Assembly: GCA_039808025.1 (NCBI GenBank)
Contig: JBDHSK010000004.1
Location: 1 to 64,000, forward strand
DNA from: Sandaracinobacteroides sp039808025
Lineage (GTDB): Bacteria > Pseudomonadota > Alphaproteobacteria > Sphingomonadales > Sphingomonadaceae
DNA: 64,000 nucleotides
Reading direction: 5' to 3'
Below the pieces are notes generated by a model. The model was given only the letters and a program-made list of their open reading frames with translations. It was not told the DNA's origin and searched no databases. Below, piece after piece: positions 1 through 7,431 of this stretch. The first letter of the stretch is position 1. Every line of letters begins with the position of its first letter. Both the position numbers and the translations under genes were made by a program.

Positions 1-78
1 CCGAAGGTCTCGTTCGACTTGCATGTGTTAGGCATGCCGCCAGCGTTCGTTCTGAGCCAGGATCAAACTCTCAAGTTC
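1..78 (-). rRNA. 16S rRNA, 5' end only (cut by window edge)
   Basis: Read on the minus strand, the segment contains the universal 16S start AGAGTTTGATCCTGGCTCAG followed by the stretch AACGAACGCTGGCGGCATGC. Counting back from the AGAGTTTGATC primer site (residue 8 in E. coli numbering) puts the mature 5' end at about position 78. The following residues, ending in GACCTTCGG, resemble sphingomonads. The rest of the gene lies outside the window to the left. Confidence 0.96.
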
Positions 79-563
79 ATTTCCAGACATCACAGCGGAG
101 GAATATCCACCATGACGCCCGTTTCAAGGAGCTTCATCTCTGCACAACGTCTACTGACTTTGTATAAAGACCAATCAAAGACTGGCCTCACAAGCGTATG
201 CGTTGAGACATATAGACAAGCTTCATTACACGACACCCGGCCTTGAAGCCCGGGGCGTGGAACCGCCGTCCACATGTCCCTTCATATAAACAACCATGAG
301 AAAGAGCGCACAAACCCTCACCGGACGGTTTATTTTCCGGCCAAACCTCTCGGCTTGTTGAAGGCTCAACACCATCAGCGGTTCCATATAGGAAGCTTTC
401 CGGGAAAGGAAAGCCCGGCGAGGCTCCGAAGTGCCTGCCGTCGCTGTCGGCGTTGACTGTGGGGCGGCTTATGGCGACGGCCGCCCGACCCGTCAACAAC
501 TATTTTTCGGATTTCCGGCTGCAAGGCCAAAAAACCCTGGCGACACAGCGGTCGAAACCCGAA
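79..563 (-). other. rRNA operon leader, no protein gene seen
   Basis: This stretch of about 485 bases lies between the predicted rRNA start site and the mature 16S end. Its short open frames have no family resemblance, no ribosome-binding sites and unbiased codons, so I read it as the transcribed leader, including the 5' strand of the 16S processing stem. A second, weaker promoter-like pair on the minus strand (TTGACG at 496-491 and CATAAG at 474-469, 16-bp spacer) may be a P2 promoter. Confidence 0.65.
301..331 (-). promoter_or_regulatory. boxB/boxA-like antitermination signals in rRNA leader
   Basis: On the minus strand a small hairpin (AAACC at 331-327 pairing with GGTTT at 316-312) is followed by TGCGCTCTTT at 310-301. 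That segment contains the GCTCTTT core of the boxA consensus used by NusB/NusE. The order boxB then boxA upstream of 16S is what is expected in rRNA leaders. The match is short, so this is a suggestion. Confidence 0.38.
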
Positions 564-569
564 CTGCCG

Positions 570-597
570 ATTATACGCAATAATCAGCCTGTTTCAA
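570..597 (-). promoter_or_regulatory. Strong sigma-70 promoter for the rRNA operon
   Basis: The minus strand reads TTGAAA (597-592), a 16-bp spacer, then a perfect TATAAT (575-570), pointing at the 16S gene. Transcription should start near 563. The -35 box overlaps the stop codon of the upstream CBS-domain gene (594-596), so the promoter is packed against the preceding gene. Confidence 0.65.
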
Positions 598-1019
598 GCG
601 TTCGAAATGTAATCCTTCAAAGCGCTCGCCTCACGCTCGGCATCCTCGATTCGGCGTTTCACCAGGTCGCCGATTGAAACGATGCCAATCAGATGGCCCG
701 AATCGACCACCGGCAGGTGACGAACGCGCCGCCCGGTCATCAGCTGCATCGCTTGCGAAAGGGTTTCCGTAGGGGGAATTGTCACCACCGGGCTCGTCAT
801 GATGTCGCGCGCCTCGTGTTCGAGGGCCTGGCCGCCGAACGACGCCAGCGACCGCACGATGTCGCGCTCGGAAACCACCCCCAGAATCGATTCGCCATCC
901 ATCACCAGAACCGCGCCGATTCGCTTCTTCACCAGCACATCGACGATGGCGCTGACCGGGGTTTGCGCTGTCACACAGGCCACCTCACTCCCCTTGACGC
1001 GTAAAATGGCTGTAATCAT
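594..1019 (-). CDS. CBS-domain pair protein
   Basis: This 141-residue protein starts at the ATG at 1019, preceded by GGAGGAGAGG eight bases upstream; the open frame runs further up but without family resemblance. It consists almost entirely of two CBS motifs (about residues 8-60 and 72-128) with the typical elements VLVMDGESILGVVSERDIVR and RHLPVVDSGHLIGIVSIGDL. Stand-alone CBS pairs bind adenine nucleotides and act as energy sensors or regulatory partners; the partner is not evident here. It ends exactly at the rRNA promoter. A small membrane protein is divergent on the other side. Confidence 0.85.
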   Translation of the reverse strand: MITAILRVKGSEVACVTAQTPVSAIVDVLVKKRIGAVLVMDGESILGVVSERDIVRSLASFGGQALEHEARDIMTSPVVTIPPTETLSQAMQLMTGRRVRHLPVVDSGHLIGIVSIGDLVKRRIEDAEREASALKDYISNA

Positions 1020-1085
1020 GCCCAACCTCTCCTCCAGGCTCCCATAGAGGTTGAATGTTACAGGAAATGCCGGACAAGAGAAGCC

Positions 1086-1367
1086 ATGAGAGCCCCCCAC
1101 GAGTCGAATACGCAACCCCTGTCGCGTGACGATGCCCGGCGCCGATTCGTCCGGCTGCTGCGAATCATGGCGATCGTCACCGTCGTTGCGGTTGCCGCCG
1201 CCCTGATCTGGCTCCGCGCCACCGATACGCCGATGACCCTGCATGTCGTGGCAGCAGCTGTTCTTGCTGTCGTCGGATCGATGGCGCTGGCCGCCATCCT
1301 GATGGGGCTGGTGTTTTTCTCCCACAGTAGTGGCGCCGATTCCGAGGCCTCCCACCTCGACGACTGA
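1086..1367 (+). CDS. Small two-helix membrane protein of unknown function
   Basis: The 93-residue product has a basic N-terminal segment (SRDDARRRFVRLLRI), then two hydrophobic helices at about 27-45 and 53-80, and a short acidic tail (ASHLDD). It is divergent from the CBS-domain gene with 66 bases between the starts. I do not recognise a characterised family. Codon use is GC3-rich as in neighbours and the topology is coherent, so it is probably a real gene. No strong ribosome-binding site is visible. Confidence 0.68.
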   Translation: MRAPHESNTQPLSRDDARRRFVRLLRIMAIVTVVAVAAALIWLRATDTPMTLHVVAAAVLAVVGSMALAAILMGLVFFSHSSGADSEASHLDD

Positions 1368-1420
1368 GCAGTCGTTCCATTCCGGGACGGACCGCCGGCC
1401 GGGCACCTGAATGGCGAAGA

Positions 1421-2209
1421 TCAGCCGAGGCTGGCGGCAAACCGCGTCAACGCCGCTGCCAGTCGCGGCCGCACGGCGTCATGGAACAGCCAGTGCCCCA
1501 CCCCCGGCCACATCTCGAAATCAACCTGGGCACCAGCGGCCGCCAGCATCCGGGCAGTGGCCCGCGACACCGTGGCGGGAACGATGCGGTCTTCGCTGCC
1601 AGCGATCACCAGCGCCGGCTGCCGGCAGCGGCCATAAGCCACCCGGCTGCCGTTTGACAGGTCGAGAAAAGGCGCAGAGATCTGCGCAAGAACGGCGCCC
1701 GAATCCCAGGTGATTTCAGCGATGCCTTGACGGGCTTCCTCCTCGTTCACTCCGTTGAACACGGATTCCCTGACAACCTCCGGCGACGGCTTCGTGGGTT
1801 CTGACCACCAGCCCCAGCGGCACATCATGCCGATCACCGCCTTGACCGACGACAGGCTTGATGCCTGAAAATGTGCCTGTGCCGACGGAGCCGTGGCCAA
1901 CAGCACCATGCCACGCACCCGCTCGGTACCGATATCGGCAGCCAGCAGTTGCGCCAGCAGCCCTCCCAGTGAATGGCCGACAAGGATGGCCGGAGTCCCG
2001 AGCGCTTCGAAATCACGCCGCAACGACCCGACATACTCCTGCAGCCGCAGCCGTCCGAGGCCCGCAGGGGGCGGACTGCCGGGTGGCACGTCATGACCGG
2101 GCAGGGTGGGGGCAAAGCTCGCACAGCCGGCCGCCGCCAGTTCCTGCCGCAGAGTCGCAAAGACCGTGGGGCGGCTCCACATGCCGTGGATGAAGAACAG
2201 CGGCGGCAT
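1421..2209 (-). CDS. Alpha/beta-fold hydrolase
   Basis: The 262-residue protein opens with PPLFFIHGMW (oxyanion-hole HGM), carries the nucleophile elbow GHSLGG at about residues 94-99, an acidic residue in VIAGSEDRIVP, and the C-terminal catalytic His in MWPGVGHWLFH. The triad is therefore complete and the protein should be an active esterase, lipase or related hydrolase of unknown substrate. The start at 2209 removes 17 upstream residues with no family resemblance and lies 7 bases after the maeB stop, so the gene is probably co-transcribed with maeB. Confidence 0.85.
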   Translation of the reverse strand: MPPLFFIHGMWSRPTVFATLRQELAAAGCASFAPTLPGHDVPPGSPPPAGLGRLRLQEYVGSLRRDFEALGTPAILVGHSLGGLLAQLLAADIGTERVRGMVLLATAPSAQAHFQASSLSSVKAVIGMMCRWGWWSEPTKPSPEVVRESVFNGVNEEEARQGIAEITWDSGAVLAQISAPFLDLSNGSRVAYGRCRQPALVIAGSEDRIVPATVSRATARMLAAAGAQVDFEMWPGVGHWLFHDAVRPRLAAALTRFAASLG

Positions 2210-2216
2210 CAATGTG

Positions 2217-4496
2217 CTATTTGACCACCCCTGCGGCGGCCAGTGCCGCCGTCGCCACAAGATCAGAAGCCGATGACGTCATCGGCACGATCTGCACCGC
2301 CTGCGACATGTTCATCAGCACCGGCCCCACCACCCGGCCGCCACCCAGCTGTTTCAGCAGCTTGGCGGCAATGTTGGCTGATTGCAGGCCCGGCATCACC
2401 AGTACGTTGGCCGGCCCCGTCAGCCGCTGGAACGGATAGACCTTACGCATGTTGGGGTTGAGGGCCACGTCGACGGAAATCTCGCCCTCATATTCAAAAT
2501 CAGGACGGGCTTCATCGAGAATGCGCACCGCCTCCTGGATATTGCCAAGATAGGCACCCGGCGGATTGCCGAAATTGGAATAGGACAGAAAGGCCACCCG
2601 CGGTTCCAGCCCCAGCCGACGGGCTGCCCCCGCCATCTTGGTGGCGATGTCGGCAAAAATGGCGCCGGTCGGGCGCTCGGTGACGGCGGTATCGCCAATC
2701 AGGAAGGTGCCGCTGCGGCCCGCCAGCACGTGGAAGCCAAACGGAGTCTGTCCCTCTTGCGGGTCGATCACCAGCCGCACCTGCGCCATCACCTGGTGGA
2801 AATGCCGGGTCACGCCCGACACCATGGCATCGGCCTCGCCCAGCTCCAGCATCAGCGCGCCAAAGACATTGCGCTCGTTGTTCACCATGCGCTGCACGTC
2901 GCGCATCAGGTAGCCCTTGCGCTGCAAGCGCGCATACAGACGCTCGACCATGGTGGCCACCAGCGGGCTGTTGGCGCTGTTGTGGATCGGATAATTTTCG
3001 ACGTCGGTTACTCCGATCCGATGGAAGGCTTCCAGAATAGGTTCCTCGCGGCCGATCAAAATCGGCTGTCCGTAGCCTTCGGTGCGGAAGGCTACGGCAG
3101 CACGCAGCACCACCTCCTGCTCGCCTTCGGCGAACACGACCCGCCGCGAAACCTCGCGGGCACGCTCGAAGGTGGCGGCCAGAGCAGTGGCCGCCGGATT
3201 GAGCCGGGCGCGCAGCTGCGCCTGATAGGCCTCGATGTCCTCGAGCGGTCGCCTCGCCACCCCCGACCCCATCGCCGCCTTGGCAACAGCCGTAGGCACC
3301 CGCTCGATCAGGCGCGGATCGAACGGCGCCGGGATGATATATTCCGGGCCGAACACCTGGTTGGCACCATAGGCCGAAGCCACTTCATCGGGCACCGATT
3401 CGCGCGCCAGTTCGGCAATGGCGTGAGCGGCGGCGATTTTCATTTCCTCGTTGATCTTGGTGGCGCGCACATCGAGGGCGCCCCGAAAGATGAACGGAAA
3501 GCCGATCACATTGTTGACCTGGTTGGGGTAATCAGAGCGGCCGGTGGCGACGATGGCATCGGGCCGCACCGCTTTCACCAGTTCGGGGCGAATCTCGGGC
3601 TCGGGGTTGGCCATGGCGAAGATGATGGGCGAGGGCGCCATCGTCGCCACATCCTCGCCGGTCAGCACCTTGGCGGCCGACAGACCCAGGAACACATCGG
3701 CCCCCACCAGCGCCTCTTTCAGAGTGCGGCGGTCGGTGACGGCAGCGTGGGCCGATTTCCACTGATCGAGACCGGTGGTGCGCCCCTGATAGATGACGCC
3801 CTCACGGTCGCACATGATGACATTGTCGTGGCGCACCCCCATGGCCTTCACCAGTTCGGTGCAGGCAATGGCGGCTGCTCCGGCGCCGTTCACCACCACC
3901 TTGATATCGGCAAGATTGCGCCCCGTCAGGTGGCAGGCATTGATGAGACCGGCCGCCGTTATGATGGCGGTGCCATGCTGGTCGTCGTGAAACACCGGGA
4001 TGTTCATGCGTTCGCGCAGCGTCTGCTCGATGATGAAGCACTCGGGCGCTTTCACATCCTCGAGGTTGATGCCGCCGAAACTCGGCTCCATCAGCTCGAC
4101 CGCCTCGATGAAGCGGTTCACATCCTCGGTCGCCAGCTCGATGTCGATCGAATCGACATCGGCAAAGCGCTTGAACAGGACGGCCTTGCCTTCCATCACC
4201 GGTTTTGAGGCCAGCGCCCCGAGATTACCCAGCCCCAGAATGGCGGTGCCGTTGGTGATCACCGCCACCAGATTGCCCTTGGCAGTATAATCGAAAGCAG
4301 CGTCAGGGTCGTCGGCAATGGCCTGCACCGGCACGGCAACGCCGGGCGAATAGGCAAGCGACAGGTCGCGCTGGGTGGCCATCGGCTTGGTGGCGACGAT
4401 CTCGATCTTACCCGGCCGGCGCACCGCGTGGTAATGCAGGGCCTCCCGGTCCGAGAACTGCGGCCGCTCTGCCTGAAACTCCGCTTCGTCGCTCAT
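2217..4496 (-). CDS. maeB: NADP-dependent malic enzyme (MaeB type, with phosphotransacetylase-like domain)
   Basis: This 759-residue protein is the usual length for bacterial MaeB. The N-terminal malic-enzyme part (about 1-430) has SLAYSPGVAVP, FHDDQHGTAII and the nucleotide-binding GAGAAAIAC. The C-terminal part (about 440-759) is a phosphate acetyl/butyryltransferase-like domain, which in MaeB regulates rather than catalyses. It oxidatively decarboxylates malate to pyruvate, making NADPH. It is divergent from mutS across 69 bases and followed closely by an alpha/beta hydrolase gene. In an organism that feeds on acetyl-CoA and succinyl-CoA, this enzyme supplies pyruvate and NADPH. Confidence 0.96.
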   Translation of the reverse strand: MSDEAEFQAERPQFSDREALHYHAVRRPGKIEIVATKPMATQRDLSLAYSPGVAVPVQAIADDPDAAFDYTAKGNLVAVITNGTAILGLGNLGALASKPVMEGKAVLFKRFADVDSIDIELATEDVNRFIEAVELMEPSFGGINLEDVKAPECFIIEQTLRERMNIPVFHDDQHGTAIITAAGLINACHLTGRNLADIKVVVNGAGAAAIACTELVKAMGVRHDNVIMCDREGVIYQGRTTGLDQWKSAHAAVTDRRTLKEALVGADVFLGLSAAKVLTGEDVATMAPSPIIFAMANPEPEIRPELVKAVRPDAIVATGRSDYPNQVNNVIGFPFIFRGALDVRATKINEEMKIAAAHAIAELARESVPDEVASAYGANQVFGPEYIIPAPFDPRLIERVPTAVAKAAMGSGVARRPLEDIEAYQAQLRARLNPAATALAATFERAREVSRRVVFAEGEQEVVLRAAVAFRTEGYGQPILIGREEPILEAFHRIGVTDVENYPIHNSANSPLVATMVERLYARLQRKGYLMRDVQRMVNNERNVFGALMLELGEADAMVSGVTRHFHQVMAQVRLVIDPQEGQTPFGFHVLAGRSGTFLIGDTAVTERPTGAIFADIATKMAGAARRLGLEPRVAFLSYSNFGNPPGAYLGNIQEAVRILDEARPDFEYEGEISVDVALNPNMRKVYPFQRLTGPANVLVMPGLQSANIAAKLLKQLGGGRVVGPVLMNMSQAVQIVPMTSSASDLVATAALAAAGVVK

Positions 4497-4565
4497 TGTT
4501 CACCCGCCTTTCGCACGCGCCATCCCCCCTTTGCCCCCGCTCTCCACTACTGATAAGCGGCTTGG

Positions 4566-7193
4566 ATGACTGCGGCAATCTCAACTTTGACGCCCTCGCC
4601 ATCTGTCACGCCGATGATGCAGCAATATCTGGCTCTGAAGGGCGAGGTGGCCGATGCGCTGCTGCTGTTCCGCATGGGCGATTTCTACGAGCTTTTCCTC
4701 GAAGATGCCGCCATTGCCGCTGCGGCACTCGACATCGCCCTTACCCATCGCGGCCAGCATCTGGGCGAGCCGCTGCCGATGTGCGGGGTTCCGGTCCATG
4801 CCCACGAAGCCTATGTCGCCCGGCTGGTGAAGGCCGGCCATGCCGTCGCCATCGCCGAACAGACCGAAGATCCGGCCGCCGCCCGCAAACGCGGCGCCAA
4901 GGCGGTGGTAAGGCGCGCCATCGTCCGGGTGATCACGCCGGGAACCCTCACCGAGGACCGCCTGCTTGATGGCCGACGGGCCAACTGGCTGCTGGCCGTT
5001 TTCCCCGGGCCCGGCGCTGCCGGACTTGCCTGGGCCGACATCTCGACCGGAGCCTTCCTCATGGCAACCGTCGACCCTGCCACGCTTGCCGACGAAATCG
5101 CCCGCATCGCCCCGGCGGAAATCATCGCCCCCGAGGGGGACAGCCCCGCACCCCTTCCGGCCGCCACCGTGCGACTGCCCCGGCGGCTGTTCGACAGCGA
5201 CTCCGCGAACCGTGCCCTGCAACAGCGCTTCCGGGTCGGAACGCTCGATGGTTTCGGAACGTTCCAGCGCCCGGCGCTGGCTGCCGCCGGCGGCCTTCTG
5301 GGAAGGCTGGACGAGACGGCGCGTGGCGAACCGGTGCTTCTTCTGCCGCCGCAGACAGCGGCGGCGGCCGACCGAATGGAGATCGATGGCGCGACGCGCC
5401 GCAGTCTCGAGCTGATCGACGGCAAAAGCAGCCTCTTGGCCACCATCGATCGCTGCGTCACTGCGGCCGGCAGCCGCCGGCTGGCCGCCGACCTCGGGTC
5501 TCCCCTCAGAGACATCACTGCCATCAATGCCCGCCTCGATCTGGTGCAATGGTTCACCAGCGATTCCCGCCTGTGCGACTCCGCCCGGTCACTGCTGGCC
5601 GCCACCCCCGATCTGGGGCGCGCCCTCGGGCGCATTGCCGCGCGGCGCGGCCTGCCGCGTGATCTGCTGGCCGTGCGGCAGGTGCTCAATCAGGCTGCCG
5701 CCCTGCAGGCCCTTCTTGGGGATGCCGCCGCCAGCGGCGCCCCCGAAGCCCTGCAACACCTGCTCGGCAGCGGGTTCCGGATACCGGAAAGTCTTGGCGA
5801 CCTGCTGAACCGCGCGCTTGCCGACGAGGTGCCGGCAATGCGCAATGTCGCAGGCGTCATTGCCAGTGGCTTTGATCCCCGCCTCGACGAATTGCGCGCC
5901 CTTCAGCACGACAGCCGCTCGGCCATCCTCGCACTCGAGGCGCAGTTGCGGGCAGTCACCGCGATCGCCACGCTGCGCATCCGTCACAACAATGTGCTCG
6001 GCTACCATGTCGAAGTCGCCAGCCGCCATGCCGATGCCCTGATGGCTGACCCGCAGTTCCAGCACCGCCAGACGCTGGGAAGCGCCATGCGGTTCGATAC
6101 CGCGGCGCTGCGCGATCTCGCCACCCGTATCCTCACGGCCGAATCGCACGCCCTTGCCGCCGAAGCCGCCCACGTCGAGGAACTCGAGGCGACGATTCTC
6201 GAGAGCACAGCCATTCTTGGCCAACTGGCGGATACGCTGGCAGCACTCGATCGCCACGCCGCCCTTGCCTGCCATGCCGCCCGGCATGGCTGGGTGCGGC
6301 CGCGCCTCACCAGCGGGCGCGATTTCCATATCGTTGCCGGCCGCCACCCGGTGGTCGAGGAAGCGCTGGCCCGCAGCGGCGACCCGTTTGTCCCCAACGA
6401 CTGCCGGCTGGAAGGCAGCGGCCGGCTGTGGCTGTTAAGCGGCCCCAACATGGGCGGCAAATCCACCTTACTGCGCCAGAACGCCCTGATTGCCATACTG
6501 GCGCAGGCCGGAAGCTTCGTGCCCGCCGCCGAGGCGACCATCGGCATCATCGACCGTCTCTACAGCCGGGTGGGCGCTGCCGACAATCTCGCCGAGGGCC
6601 GGTCCACCTTCATGGTCGAGATGACCGAAACGGCAGCCATCCTGAACGGTGCCACCGGCCAGTCGCTGCTGCTCCTAGATGAAGTGGGGCGCGGCACCGC
6701 CACCTGGGACGGTCTCGCCCTCGCTTGGGCCATCCTTGAAGATATTCACGACCGGATCGGCGCCCGCTGCCTGTTCGCCACCCACTATCACGAACTGGCG
6801 GCCCTCGACGAACGCCTCGACGCGCTCAGCCTCCACACCATGAAGGCCCGCCAGTGGCAGGGAAGCCTGGTGCTGCTGCACGAAGTGGGTGAAGGGGCAG
6901 CGCCGGGGAGCTTCGGGCTCGACGTGGCGCGCCTCGCCGGGGTGGGCGACCCGGTGCTGAACCGCGCTGCCGGAATCCTCCACCGACTGGAAAGCGGCGA
7001 TGCCGGCGGACGGGCACGCGCTGCCCTTGCCGATCTGCCGCTGTTTGCGGCCGCCACCGCGCCGCCAGCCCCGGCCGCCGATCCGCTGCGCCAGCGGCTG
7101 GCCGCCACCCACCCAGATCTTCTCAGCCCGCGCGAAGCGCTCGATCTTGTCTATGAACTGAAGGCCCTGGCGGCCGACGCCCCCTCTGCCTGA
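4566..7193 (+). CDS. mutS: DNA mismatch repair protein MutS
   Basis: The 875-residue protein has all MutS parts: the mismatch-binding F-x-E motif in GDFYELF (about residue 40), connector and core domains, the clamp, and a C-terminal ATPase with Walker A GPNMGGKST (about 626-634), the segment STFMVEMTETAAIL and Walker B LLLLDEVGRGT. The protein detects base mismatches and recruits MutL. The start used (ATG 4566) gives a normal N terminus; the second in-frame Met pair (about residue 17) is nearer to the conserved region and is an alternative. It stands alone and is divergent from maeB. Confidence 0.97.
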   Translation: MTAAISTLTPSPSVTPMMQQYLALKGEVADALLLFRMGDFYELFLEDAAIAAAALDIALTHRGQHLGEPLPMCGVPVHAHEAYVARLVKAGHAVAIAEQTEDPAAARKRGAKAVVRRAIVRVITPGTLTEDRLLDGRRANWLLAVFPGPGAAGLAWADISTGAFLMATVDPATLADEIARIAPAEIIAPEGDSPAPLPAATVRLPRRLFDSDSANRALQQRFRVGTLDGFGTFQRPALAAAGGLLGRLDETARGEPVLLLPPQTAAAADRMEIDGATRRSLELIDGKSSLLATIDRCVTAAGSRRLAADLGSPLRDITAINARLDLVQWFTSDSRLCDSARSLLAATPDLGRALGRIAARRGLPRDLLAVRQVLNQAAALQALLGDAAASGAPEALQHLLGSGFRIPESLGDLLNRALADEVPAMRNVAGVIASGFDPRLDELRALQHDSRSAILALEAQLRAVTAIATLRIRHNNVLGYHVEVASRHADALMADPQFQHRQTLGSAMRFDTAALRDLATRILTAESHALAAEAAHVEELEATILESTAILGQLADTLAALDRHAALACHAARHGWVRPRLTSGRDFHIVAGRHPVVEEALARSGDPFVPNDCRLEGSGRLWLLSGPNMGGKSTLLRQNALIAILAQAGSFVPAAEATIGIIDRLYSRVGAADNLAEGRSTFMVEMTETAAILNGATGQSLLLLDEVGRGTATWDGLALAWAILEDIHDRIGARCLFATHYHELAALDERLDALSLHTMKARQWQGSLVLLHEVGEGAAPGSFGLDVARLAGVGDPVLNRAAGILHRLESGDAGGRARAALADLPLFAAATAPPAPAADPLRQRLAATHPDLLSPREALDLVYELKALAADAPSA

Positions 7194-7227
7194 CACCAGA
7201 CACTTCCCGATGGTGCGGGTAACAGCC

Positions 7228-7249
7228 GCGCGCTGCAAGAGCTGCGCGC
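7228..7249 (+). terminator. GC hairpin after mutS, possible terminator
   Basis: GCGCGC at 7228-7233 pairs with GCGCGC at 7244-7249 around a 10-base loop, 35 bases after the mutS stop. There is no T-run, so it could be a Rho-assisted or weak terminator. Confidence 0.3.
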
Positions 7250-7258
7250 ACCTACGGC

Positions 7259-7297
7259 TCGCGGCCATCGTTCGCGGCCAACGTTCGCGGCCTTGTC
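7259..7297. repeat. Three tandem copies of a 13-bp unit
   Basis: The units TCGCGGCCATCGT, TCGCGGCCAACGT and TCGCGGCCTTGTC lie head to tail between mutS and the TonB-receptor gene. The first two differ by one base; the third diverges at its end. Confidence 0.7.
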
Positions 7298-7329
7298 CCG
7301 CGGCGCTTGTTCCCGGCAATTTCTGCCCC

Positions 7330-7346
7330 GTCCCCATTTGGTGATT
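7330..7346 (-). promoter_or_regulatory. Putative regulon operator, copy 1 (TonB-receptor promoter)
   Basis: The minus strand reads AATCACCAAATGGGGAC. Sixteen of 17 bases match the element upstream of ipdA at 33410-33426, and two related sites lie at 19595-19611 and 19639-19651. The core CCCCA-nnn-TGGGG is an imperfect dyad. Its centre is 94 bases before the receptor ATG, in the same orientation relative to the gene as at ipdA. The binding protein is unknown; the LuxR-type regulator at 20456-21628 is a candidate. Confidence 0.55.
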
Positions 7347-7431
7347 GTCTGGACCGATTCCCCGCCTGAACATGCGTCAAAATCAATATTGCCTGCTGGT
7401 CTGCGCCAGGGCTCATGGGAGGAAAATCGGA

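Noticed and set aside
2382..4208. A 608-codon open frame on the plus strand opposite maeB
   Set aside because: It is antisense to a full-length, clearly recognised enzyme; the translation is rich in His, Arg and Gly and resembles no family, as expected from high GC content.
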